The notes under the pieces are model-generated. The model searched no databases, had not been told where the DNA came from, and worked only from the letters and a program-made list of their open reading frames with translations. DNA of 64,000 bases, taken from NCBI GenBank assembly GCA_008360975.2, contig CM039211.1, forward strand, positions 4,533,522 through 4,597,521, read 5' to 3'. The translations under genes and the position numbers were made by a program. Each line of letters starts with the position of its first letter. Within the stretch, counting starts at the first letter, position 1. Positions 13,301 to 46,799 of this stretch are shown piece by piece. This DNA comes from Lichenostomus cassidix (lineage: Eukaryota; Chordata; Aves; Passeriformes; Meliphagidae).

Positions 13301-16300
13301 TCTAGTGGGAAGAGGAGGAAGATTTGAAAGCTGGTGGGTTAGCATATTTTTGTGAATTACAGCATTGGTAAACTATTGTCAACTTTGTTCACATTGCACA
13401 AGATACTCTGTGTTGTCTACTGCTGGCGTTACAACCTCGGTTATCCATGCATATCCTGTAAATTCCTGTAGGTTCTGTGTAAGAAATCTTGTCACCATAG
13501 CTTGCTATTGTAAATTCTTGTTTTGGAGCAAGCAAGAGGTGGCAGCTCACTGTTCAGCCATGTGTGTTAAATTCTGCAGCAGTCCTTGTTCTGTCCTCTG
13601 AACTCACTGTCCACATAGAGTTGAAGCTCTGTTAAGCACGCTTAGTGGTTTCAGAATTTATTTCAAACAACAGATCAAACAAAGCCATTCACAGGAATAT
13701 TAAATGTAATGTAAGAGAATTCAACCCAGTTGATATCCTTTTCTGAGAGCTCGGGGTTGGATTTGAGCAGGCAGCTGCAAGTCTTGTGGCGTCCCAGGTG
13801 GATGTGCCTGCACACCTGAGTGTCACAGCTGTGCAGTGTCCCCTGGCAAAGGGGTGCCCCTGGCATGGCCCCTGGGCAGCTCTGCTGCCTTACAAAGACG
13901 TGAGCTGGTGTCTCTTTATTCCCCAAAAACCACATCAGTGCCAAGACAGAAGCTGATCTCTATGGGCATACAGGAGGCACAGCGCTGCCTCTGCATTGTG
14001 TCCTCATCCCCACCCACCACAGGCCTTACCTGAGGTGGTGTTTTAAGGAGATTTGAACTCTCTGTCTGTTTACCAAGAGAGAAAAATAACCTGAATTCTG
14101 GGACTCTGGATTCTTTTTTACAGTATTTTATGATATACAACAAAGACTTGAAAATGTCTGTGTTCTTTGCTGATTTCTGACATCAGAAGTTCAAGTCCTG
14201 TCTAGTCTGAAAGGCAATGATGGGAAAACTGAAGAAGCTTGGAAAGTTGAAGGGGATTCTTACTTGGATTATTTTAAATTCCGTGTTTCTATTGATAGTT
14301 TAATTAAATGACTAGGCTAATCTTTAGAATCAAGGCAGTCTTAATGACTTTGCACCTTCACCCTTTCATGTAAGACTTTGAGAACTCGCAATAAGTGTTC
14401 CTCATGCTTACAGTCCGATTTGTAGATAAATTCCCATATTTCTAAGATCAAAAAATATTTCTACAGTTACTTCAGCCCTTTACAGAGAGCAACAGGGCAA
14501 TCCCAGTCCCATAATCCTAAGTATTTGTAGGTGTATTTTAGACAAAGAATGATTTTCAACATCATAAATGAAACTAATGTTCAATGTTCCAGTCTCTGGA
14601 AGTAAAGGAAACCTCAGTAATTTTGCAAACCAGCAAGAATGAAACTTGTCTATATAAATATTAATGTAGAAAGTGCATGCAAAACTTGATACTGCCTCTG
14701 ACCTTAAGCATTACTATTGATACTATTGGGGATCTCACAAATGTGTGTTTCAGAACGCTGTATTTCTCCTCAGTGTGTGCTTCATCCTCATTACTGACAG
14801 CTCCTGCAGAGAGCCAGTCCATGCTGTAGCCAAGGCGTGGAGATGCAGAATCCCACAGCACCATGAGTACGTGGCCATGTGTGCGTGTTGTGTTAGGATG
14901 AGTAACCACTGCAGCTGCAAACCCCTCCAGACCTGGTCTGTAACTCCAGGGCAGCCTCTGGCGTGTTTTGGGAGGGCAGCAGTCCCTGTGGACCAGAGCT
15001 GTCTGGCAGCACTCCCATCCCCAGTGGCTCCAGGTCTGGCTTTGGGGGATCATCACGAACTCAAGCCTCACAGCTGTGACTAGCTCCTTGCCAGACTGTG
15101 GGCTGCAAAGGCACAGATGGTGTGGGTCACTGACCCAAAGCGTGTCCGGCTTGGAGCCTCAGACAGGGCTGTGACACACTGGATTGCCATGGTGATAACT
15201 GTGCCAGCACATCAGACTTGTTTCCGCTCCATGCTGCGGCCTGATTCATCCTGCCCTAATTTCAGCTGGCTGTCAATTACCAGCCTGGGTCTCGTGTGTA
15301 AGTCAGAGGAGGGACACGAGAGGAGATGCCTCTGGAAGATTGCACTGTGGCATCCCTTGCCCCCAGCACTGATGAACGGCCGGAATTAGGTGGGATGAAT
15401 CCAAGTGTTTACAACTGGCTTCTCACACCTCTACACAAAAGTGTTTTTATTTGAGCTTGGAATGGGCAACAGTAAAGCAGCTCCTTTGAACCTGAATCCA
15501 AGTGACTTACAGATGATTTTCTGAATTCAGTCTCAAATATGAGATTTCTGCCCTGCAGTTGCTATTTTCTTTATCTTTACTTCGATTTTTATGAACAGGT
15601 GTAGCTTGAACTTACAACTTGTTGGAACATTTCTAGAGGGATTACTCCTGCCTAGCTAGGAACCTTCACCTTTATTTGTTAAGTTGGCTTCCTCGTTACC
15701 TGCACTGATTTTAACCGGAAGCAACACATGAAGAAAACATTTCATAGATCAATCAACACCAGCAATAGCATCTGCAGCTTTTAGATTCAGCTGTGAGCTT
15801 GTAACTGAGGTATTAATGTTCATACTTCCCAGGTGTGGCTACAGATTCCTTTCCTGAGAGCTTTAAGGAATAAATCTAGGAGGTCCTGATTAAGGATTGT
15901 GAGAATACATGTACTGATGGCAGTTCATGACAGGTTTTTGGGGGGAAACTTGAGATAAAGTGTTGGGATTGGATGTGCTGGTTTGGAGATGAGGGAATGT
16001 CCTGTGCCAGATAGAGCAGATCCCTGCAGGCAGCGTTACTGTGGGTTGGCAGAGCCTGCTTCCAGCAGGTTCCACCTCTAGCTGCCCTTGATACCTTCCT
16101 CCGTTACCTGCCAGTACTAAATCCTGACAGCAGTTGGCCAGTGCTTGTTGCGAGCTGAGGAGCAGCTCAAGTGTAAAAACACAAATGCTGTAGCTGCACC
16201 TTTCACCTTCATCAAGTGTCCACATTCTCAGAGCTGGGCTGGGACAGCAGCTGCCTCCACAGTTGCCCTGTAACTTCATCACACAAACGTGGGTGTCACT

Positions 16301-18690
16301 TCTGATGAATTTAACAGGAGCAGTATTGATCCAGTCACTTCATTTCCTAAGTTGTGAATCACTCACTGTTGGAAATGATACACATCTTGTGTAGCTATGA
16401 ATAGAAAAATTGTGATTTGTTTCCTGTGATGAGCTGGTACAATCCCTGCTCTGCTATTCAATATTTTGAGTGCTGAAGTTAGCCAAAATGCTACCTTCAC
16501 GGATTATCTCAGCCTCAGCTCTGCATGAAAATGGGTATGAATTTCCAGTTGCTGTTCCTGGTTTCTCTGTGAATTCTGAGCCAAAGGTAAAGCAGTGGGA
16601 AAGATTGTTGAGGCAGCCACTCACTGACAGCTTTTCAGATGCATAAAGCCATTCTGTCTGTCATCTGACAGTATTCCAGTTTTTTCACTGGGTCACCATG
16701 TTGTTGTCAGCCAGTGGAGGAAAGGTGGGTGAGCTCACCACCCGGTGAGGGTAGAAATGTAGCAAGTAATGAGCTGTCTTCTCCAACAGTCCTTTATTTG
16801 TAGAGCTTCACTTTCAAATAACATTTGTACCTTCAGTTATTATTGTACCGTTCACTATCTTGAGATGGTATGAGCAGAAATATATGAATATATATAATTT
16901 ACCAGAAATATAGGCTTGTATTGTGCCTTTGTAATTCTCTTCAGCTTCAGTATATATATATATGCTACGAGCAAACTTCCTCCCTCTTTTGAGGTGTTCT
17001 TTACTACAACAGTAGCTGATGGCTTCATTAATATTGGCTCTTTTAGTCTTCTGGGGCTAACATTTCTGTTTTTCTGAGTGAAAATGCCATAGTGCCCTCA
17101 GCAGACATAAGCACAATGACATAACACTGCAGTGCATGCCGTCTCTTAGCTTCTCTCTACACATGCTTGCATGTTGGAAATTCTGAAGAGCTGCTGTGTA
17201 AATTGCTACATTATTTACCCAATACAAGTGGTTTTCTGCATCCGTTTTTTGCTCAAAACTCCCATTAAACTCAAAAGTTGGTGATGGCTCAAAGGGGGGT
17301 TTTAGAAGCACAAAGGATGCAGAGAGCAACTCTTCAGTAGTTTACAGGCTGCTATAAATGTCTTTTCAGCAAAGAAATGTAGCATTTTAGCAGTAATTTC
17401 CTAGTGAAAACACTGAGCGTGCTTATCACTTAAGATTTTAAGGAAAAAAGTGTCAGTCTGTGTAATTGTATCTCATATAATTTTGACACGTAACCAGTTT
17501 TATCTACGTGTTCATGCTATACCAACCAACACAGACCTGAAAGGTGACAGCCATGTTTTAGTTACACAAGAAGTCACAGTTTTCCAGAGGTTCTGTTGTG
17601 ATTTTTTGTTTCTTTACCACATTTTCACAGCAGAGGTATTTTTCTATATAGTTACCTGAGGCTTCCTTTCACCAACCAAAAGAGTCTGTAGCCCTCTGCA
17701 CTGTGAAAGGCAAAGCCCTGTGGAGAGACACAGGCTTCGCACTTGCCCAGCAAATTAGCAGAAATTTCACCCAAGCCATAAAAGCCTCTTATGTTAATCT
17801 CTGTTTATGTAATTAAAGCAATTAGGGATAGGAGCTTCAGGAATAATGAGGTCTCTCTATCCTCCATTTACTCTCTCTGTACTTCATAGGGATTTAAGGG
17901 TTCTTTTTTCAAGGCTCAGCTGTGTCTCTTCAAACCAGTGCAGTCTAAGCATCGTGTGAGATGCAGTTCATGGAGATAGCATTGGAGCGTGAAAGGTTTA
18001 CTCCTGGTAGCAAGGAAAAACGTGTGTCCCTGTGGACATGGACACTTGCAAACAAGTCTGATACCTAGAATTAAAACAAATACATTCAAGATGGTACCAG
18101 TACATCAGACTCTGTTCTACAGTGGGGTTTTTAGCTTTTGTCATTTGTATTTTATTTTGTGAAAAAAGGAGTTGGGGGGATCTCAGATCACATGGGGAAT
18201 ATTAGAAGTATATCACTCAACAATCATTTTATAAAGTCTAACTTCAAAATGCACTATGATTTATTACAAAAGTATATTTTCTTCTGTTTGCCGACATGGT
18301 GGTTCCATTTTGTGATAAGTTAAACTCAGCAGTTAATTTGTTGCACTGCCTGGCTGCATGAATTCATCCAGTGTACATATGTACCTGTGCAGCATTACTT
18401 TTGGGGTTTGTATTTGAATTTGCAGTATTGATTATTATTTTTGTATTTTACTTTGCCTCTGTTATAGGAATTGTAGTAAACATAATTTATACATATGATT
18501 TTACAACTGTTTTGCAACTGAAAAGTCTCCTTTAAATTGTAAAGTTTTATTGATGGATACTCATTAAAATGGTATAAGAATTATATTAACAATTGTTTTG
18601 TGTTTTGATGCTCTCTGTACATAAATATATGTCTATTTATCTGTTTAATGGTGCTTGTGTCTTGCAATTTTGGATACATTTTAGAATAAA
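7347..18690 (+). other. AT-rich stretch, possible extended SSBP2 3' UTR ending near 18.7 kb
   Basis: There is no coding exon here that I can support. The sequence is AT-rich and largely free of obvious transposons. The last ~700 bases (about 18000-18690) are rich in T-runs and TGTA-type motifs and end with AATAAA at 18685-18690, which resembles the end of a long UTR. A (TTTG)n microsatellite lies at 13170-13204 and a (TA)n tract at 16951-16963. Whether the whole stretch is a long SSBP2 UTR or intergenic DNA is undecided. Confidence 0.4.
13170..13204. repeat. (TTTG)n microsatellite
   Basis: About eight to nine consecutive TTTG units. It is a plain tetranucleotide repeat in non-coding sequence between SSBP2 and ACOT12. 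Confidence 0.95.
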
Positions 18691-21206
18691 GTTTCATTTT
18701 ACAAGAAGTAGTTGTATTTTCACAAGCTGTGTCCCAAAAAAACCCCACAACCAAACACCTTTTTGTAGTAAATAACTAGGGTTATGAAAGAAGCATACAT
18801 AAAACATTTATAACTTCAGGCAGTAATACATTTGTTTCTAGAATATGCAAGTGTGCTGTGTAAAGAAATGCACAGCTCTATACTCCAGTTGATTTACTGC
18901 AGCAACTGACATCTGTATTTAAAACGTTATGAAAACTATGCCTTTTGGAACACTTCTTGCTAGCTCTAATGGCTTCACTTTACAGAAGATTTATTCACAT
19001 CTAAGACTGAGCTCGTCTTTTATTAACAGCTTCCACAAAGGCTGCCCTATGTCCAGCTACCTTGGTGGTGATACCACAGGTGCTGCTGTGCCTCAGAAAG
19101 TACTTTCCAAGTGGGAAACCATGGAAAAGCACAGATCTCCTCTCAGAACTGGGGCCAGCAGCTTAATTTCTCTTTTTCAGCAGTGAAAAGAGAGCAGTAC
19201 TGACTTGGCAGTTATTACCTGAGCGTAAGTGCACCAAAAGCTGTAAAACACTCTGTTAGTCCAGTGGAGACTGTGCAAGAAGCTACAGGAGTCAGCTTCA
19301 GTGGTTCCTTTGCAGTCCATTACGCTCCTTTAAATTCTATCTCCTTTAGCTGGAGGGCAGAAGAAACACGGCTTGTGAAAGCAGAGAATTGTTTGGGAAA
19401 GCTCATTGTAGGCTGCAAGCCAGGTGTGTCTGCGCAGTGCCCAGAGCAGTGGGAGCCATGGGCACTGCTCGTTTGGCTTGCCACTCCTCAAAATACATCC
19501 CGGAATGACACACTTCCCTGAAGGCCAGGAGCCGTGTTCTGCTCCAAAGTGTGTTTCTCAAACACCAGCTTTCCCTTGCTCCAGCTGCCTGTCTAAAACC
19601 CAAGCAGGTGCTCCCCACACACTGCAGACTTTTGCTGTGAGCAGATTTTGATTTTGCTTTGCCCCCCTGTGATTGCAGCGGCTTTGTAGCTCCTCATCTC
19701 ACAGCAGACAAGAGATCTATAGATCTCCAGACACCCAATCACAGGGACTGTGTTTAACAGAGGTGAAGAAAGCTACCCGTGGAAGAAACAAATCAGCGTT
19801 ATCTTAGGGAGTGCCTGAGCATGACAATGTAAACATGAAAACAAATTTACAAATTACTGGCCTAGGCGGGCAAAACGTAAGTTAATGGGGTTTTTTTAAA
19901 TCGGAAAATTTTCAGTTCCGTTTGCAGACTCTTCCTTCTGGCATCTGGGATCCACAGTGTGAGAGACTGATGATCTGAGATTTTGTCTTCTGGACTGAGC
20001 AGTCGAGGAAGGGGAAAACACTGGGTGCAAACCTTTTACAGACCCTGTTCAGACAGCAAGACCAAGGTGTCTCATTGCCACAACAGTCTGATTTTTCCCT
20101 TCACAGAAGCCAAAGAATGAGACAGATACTGGTATTTTTATTTTATTTTTTTTTCTGAAGCAACAGAACAAAAATAAATGTAGGGAATAGCACAACATGA
20201 TGATTTTCAGAGCCAAGATCTGAAATGTAACAAGTGAGATGATACAGCCATGGTGTTGCTTGATAAAAAGAGTGTGTGCACAGAAACACAGAGCTATTGC
20301 AGCGCAGTGACAGTAACAGACCGTGTGGGAAGAGAATCCCTACTGTACTGAGAAACTCTGTCTTGCTTGGTTAAAATTCAGATTTTCCTGGCTGTTATAG
20401 GTTAAAGCTGGATCTGCAACAATGTTTAAATGAACAAGTGTTCACGATATAAACTCGTGATGTATGTTTCTGAGAAACATGGGAAGCCCTCACTGGAATC
20501 GTAGCTACCAAGAGGAGAGGTTTTTAGGGAGGGCTACAGAAAAGTCTTGAAATGTATTGAAACCACACAGTAGCAGAGTCAAATACAAGCCTTGCAGTCT
20601 TTCTAAAAAACATTTACGGTTTATACCCTCTGCTGCACTGCTGTAACACATCTGCTTCACCAGGTACTGAGCATCCCAACTGCCTGAGCCTTCAGCAGCA
20701 GCAACACTGTATCTGTGGCAATAGTAAAACTTTCACCCTCCTGACAGATTCAGCTGCGATTGCTCTGCTCTTCCTCAGCAGCACTTGTATTTTCAGTGTG
20801 CAAGAGCAGCAATATCCTTACCAGCTGTGCCAGAAGGAGCAGGTAAGGGAAGGAGTTGACTGTGAGCTCTCCAGCTGTTAACTCCTGCAGGAGCACATGG
20901 CTGGGGCTGTGGCCACAGGTGGGAATCAAAACATCTGTGCCACAAGTGGCAGTGGTTCCGCTGCCTTTGGAGATGGCAACGTGTCTACCCTGGACACATC
21001 TGCCAGGCTGCCGAGTTGGTGACAACATGAGACGGCAAGACTTCAAAAAATAAATAAAAATGAAAATACGAGACAGAATAGAGACATTTCAGTGACAGTG
21101 CACACACCAAAGCTAGCAGAGGCTGGTGCCAGGCTGCAAGGTGACCTCGGGAGTCCCGGGGCAGGAGTGGCGGGACCATGTAGTCCATGTAGTCCTGTAC
21201 ACACCA
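18691..21206. other. Intergenic DNA between SSBP2 and ACOT12
   Basis: No gene, RNA or clear transposon is recognisable. Composition is ordinary until it becomes GC-richer towards the CR1 copy beginning near 21207. Confidence 0.6.
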
Positions 21207-21534
21207 GCACCCTCCAGTGCCTAAAGGGTCTGAAGAGAGCTGGAGAGAGAGACTTTGTGCCACGGTATGCAGTGGCAGAACAAGGGAATGGCTTCAAACA
21301 GAGAGTAGGGCTAGATGGAATATCGGGAAGGAATTGTTCTCTGGGAGGGTGGGCAGGCCCTGGCACAGGGTGACAGAGAAGCTGTGGCTACCCCTGGATC
21401 CCTGCAAGTGTTCCAGGCCAGGTTGGACACTGGGGCTTGGAGCAGCCTGGGACAGTGGGAGGTGTCCCTGCCAGGGCAGGGGTGGCACTGGATGGGCTTT
21501 AAGATCCCTTCCAGCCCAAACCACTCCATGATTC
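21207..21534 (+). mobile_element. CR1 LINE 3' end (sense on +)
   Basis: A 5'-truncated CR1 retrotransposon tail. It reads from the 'cctccagtgcctaaag' region through 'ggccctggcacaggg', 'ctggatccctgcaagtgtt' and 'cttggagcagcctgggac' to 'cccttccagcccaaacca' and ends 'ctccatgattc'. The order and wording match the usual avian CR1 3' terminus. It lies about 0.5 kb upstream of the ACOT12 start codon. No reverse transcriptase frame remains. Confidence 0.85.
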
Positions 21535-21905
21535 CCCTCAGCACTGGCACCCCATCCTCTCATCCCCAATACCCCCTTACTCTCACCCCCGGTACCTCCA
21601 TTCCCTCAGCCCCAGACACTCCTTTCCCCTCATCCCCAGCACCCTCTTTCCCCCAGCACCTCATCCCCCTCCCTGCATCCTCACATGCCCTTTCTCCTCG
21701 TCCCGGGCTCTCCCTTCCCTCAGCCTCATCCCCCTTTCCTTCATCCCAGGCACTCTTACCCCTCAGGCTGGTTTCCCCTTTATCCCTCAGCCCAAGTACC
21801 CCTGTATCCCCTCAGACCGGACACCCTTTCCCCTCAGACCGAGCACTCCTTTCCCCTCATCCCGGGCTCCATTTCCCCTCACCCAGTGCCCCTGTCCCCT
21901 CAGCC
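21535..21905. repeat. Degenerate C/T-rich minisatellite upstream of ACOT12
   Basis: A series of imperfect units of roughly 18-25 bases built on 'tttcccctcatcccc' variants, almost purely pyrimidine on this strand. It begins directly after the CR1 tail and runs up to the CpG-rich ACOT12 promoter. The long ORF through it is a by-product of the skewed composition. Confidence 0.8.
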
Positions 21906-22065
21906 CGTCCCGCCCCGGGAGGCCGGCCGAGGCGGTTCGGCCATGCGGCGGGCCGAGGCGGGGCGGGCTGTTCCCGCCCATGGCTGGGGCTGGGACTGAG
22001 GCGGAGCGGCCGGCGCTGGCCGCGGTGCCGGGGGGCGGGGAGCGGGGAGCAGGGCTCGGGCTGTC

Positions 22066-43934
<21,869 letters not shown>

Positions 43935-44478
43935 AGTTGAAAAGAGATTTTTGAAGGGACATCTGAAGATTATCAAGCAGTTCTGGTTTAAACTCCTGCA
44001 AGGGTGTTGATCATTCTTCTGTAGGTTACTTACTTTGGATCATGTAGCCAATATTGGGCTTCAGCCCGAGAATACCTGGTACAAGCATTTTCTATCAAAC
44101 CAAGCCTAGGCTGTAGGCTCTAAATTAAATCTTTAATTTAAAAAAGATTAAGGGGCAGATTCTGCTTTTGATTGCATTAATGAATTTTATATAAATGGAG
44201 GCAGAACTTGGCTCAGTAGACACTCATGTAGCTCATGAGACTATTTCACTATTTTAATGTTATATTGAACAGGGTTGCATCCAGGCAGTTTTAAATCTGT
44301 AAACACCACTTGTAATCTGCAGAAACCAGTGCTACCAAGTATCTGTGCCAGTGCTCTGACCTGGCTGTGCAGGTCCTTGCACACCCATTATTTATAAACT
44401 GATTACAGCCAATGTAAATTAGTTTTTGCTAATGTCTGCACTTTAGTACTTGTCCATTTGTCTGTGAGTCCCAATAAA
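43935..44478 (+). other. ACOT12: ACOT12 3' UTR with poly(A) signal
   Basis: The sequence after the ACOT12 stop is AT-rich and reaches an AATAAA at 44473-44478. A GT-rich stretch follows within 20 bases, as expected for a cleavage site. This gives a UTR of roughly 560 bases. Confidence 0.75.
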
Positions 44479-45985
44479 TTATTGTTGGTGAGGCTGCAAA
44501 CTCAGCACAGGTTTCATTACAGTGTTTGTGCAGAAAGCTGCCCTGCAGCAGTGGTGGGTTCTGCAGGAGACCTGAGAGCTGCAGCCTGCAGCCTCTGTGC
44601 CAGGCTGGAGTAACACCACAGCTCCTGGATCCTCTCCTCACAGATGGAAAGGGGGTTGGCTCCAGAGGCTGTGCTGTGTCTGCTTTGCTGGCTGCTCCTG
44701 GTTGAGCTCCAAGAGGCCTGTTCAGAGCAACGAGAGTGCTCACCAGCAGCTGGATCCTGGCTGGACCTGGAGGTGAGGGGATCAATGCTCATGAGCTGCA
44801 GCACTGCCCCTTGATGTCCCTGCAATGTCACCACTGCCAGGGCAGAGCTCTGGGGCTGGGCACAGCTCCCACTGGGACACAGCTTCAGCTGAACCCACGG
44901 CCAAGCCAGAGCCTTCTGCAGGGATTCACAGGCTGCACAACACGCTGGCAGCAGGGCAGGCACGGGGGAAGCCCTGTAAGGCCTGTGGTGTCACCACAGC
45001 TGTGTCCCTGGGCTGTGCACAGGGCAGGACTGAGGTCAGCTCTGCCTGCTGAGCCCAGCGAGGGCTGTGCTGCCCCAGAACACAGGGACTGAAACACCTC
45101 CTGGCTGCTGGCTCTGCAGGGGAGACCAGAGATCCTGATCTGATTTTGGATCAGCATTTCCATCACGTGGATAAAGTGCAGCACCTCGTTCTGGGAGCAA
45201 GGGCAGCCCCCTCCAGGCAGGAGGTCACTCTGTGAGCCCTGCCGTGTGCAGGTGATGGCAGAGCAGCCCTCAGCTGCACAGGTAAACAGATCCCACTTTT
45301 AGGTGAAGAGAGACCCCTAATGTTGGCTCTGGACACAGGCACTGGGGAGAGCGAGCCCAGAGCTGCCTGCACCAAGCTGGAAATGGATTTACATCTTCAC
45401 ATCAGCCCCTTCTGATGCTTTGTTTTTCTGGTGCTTTTGCAGCTGCCTCCTTCGGCCACACACTCCTCTGTGGAGTATCAGTGGGTGCATCTAACGAGTT
45501 GCTCTGTCCAGCAGTTACAGCTCAGAGTGCTCTGAAGCAGCTGGAGATCAACCCCTTCCTGGGAGCTCCACAACCACAGCACACCTCACTGGGAGTGCTG
45601 CTACCACTGCGACAGGCAAAGCCCACAGCCCAGGCTACCAGGGCTAAAACAACACGACATAAAGCCAAGGAGCTGGGAAATTATCTAAAAATATGCTTTT
45701 TAAACAATACCCTTAATTCACAGAATAGTAAGGGAAATGTTTCTTAAGCTGCGATGAATGTCTGTTGCCAAAATGTCCATATTAAAGTGATAGCTTTGAG
45801 CTTTAATCCAAAAGTTAATTAAAACTCCATAATTAATCCTCGGTTTCATTCACATCCACTCCTCTTCCCCATTTAAATGTGTGCTCTGATTAATACAAAC
45901 TGAACACACACCCCATATCTCTGTCTCCACAGCAGAACAGGAAACCTAAAATAAGAGCTCTAACCACTGTATTCTTTAGCAGCAT
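44479..45985. other. Intergenic DNA between the convergent ACOT12 and ZCCHC9 3' ends
   Basis: This stretch is GC-richer (about 44500-45400) than the surrounding introns and contains several overlapping short ORFs on both strands. None resembles a known protein. I see no transposon signature or RNA gene. Confidence 0.5.
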
Positions 45986-46799
45986 TTTATTAGAAATAAT
46001 TACCATGTACAAATATAAAATATTTCCACACAATTTTGTTCCCCACATTTTTTTTTGCTGCAAGAAAAGTATGAGAGGAGCTCAGGATGCACTTCTCCAG
46101 TAATACTGGTGGCTGCACGAACTCCGTTTTGAGTTGGTTTCCTGATTTGTCTTTTTAATATGCACCAGTTTTTCTAAGGCTGCAGTCTCCATTTAAAAAC
46201 AGTAAGTCTGCCATGAAGCAGGCAAGGTGTAATACAAAGAAAAGTTTACTTCCAACTCAACAAGGGAGGAAAACACTGATGATTTTTGAGCATTTTCTTT
46301 GAAAAATAAGTAAATAAACTAAGAAAGCATCTCACTCGCTCTCCAATTCTTTAGGGGTGTGTTTCACCACAGGTTTCAGAGTGATTCTGTTTCTGTTACT
46401 GAAAAGATACTCAAACTACCCAATGTGCATTAGCAATTGAGTTAATTACTGATAATTACAACCACAACTGTCAGGAATTGCACCCCAAGCTCAACAGGCT
46501 TGCAGTGCAATTGACCTGTTGAGTTGACCTGTGACTTCACCACAAGACTGCTCAAGCTGGAACATTCAGAGCAAGAACCTATAAAAAACACCCACAGTTC
46601 CCTTAATAAAATAGCCACTTGCTGTGTTTCTGTTGCTCCCAGCTTTTCAGTGAGCCAGGCAAGTCTGGGAGGCAAACTGGAAAAATGAGGGGAGACAAAA
46701 TACCAGCAATTCCTTTGCAGTGTACTTGATTTCCTGGATTTTCTGTGTTGTGACCGCTCTGGAGTGAGGCAGCAGAACTGTTGGGGAGCCAGCAGGCCT
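45986..46799 (-). other. ZCCHC9: ZCCHC9 3' UTR with poly(A) signal
   Basis: On the minus strand an AATAAA lies at 45991-45986, about 810 bases beyond the ZCCHC9 stop, in AT-rich sequence. It is the most plausible cleavage signal; the UTR end is inferred. Confidence 0.55.
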
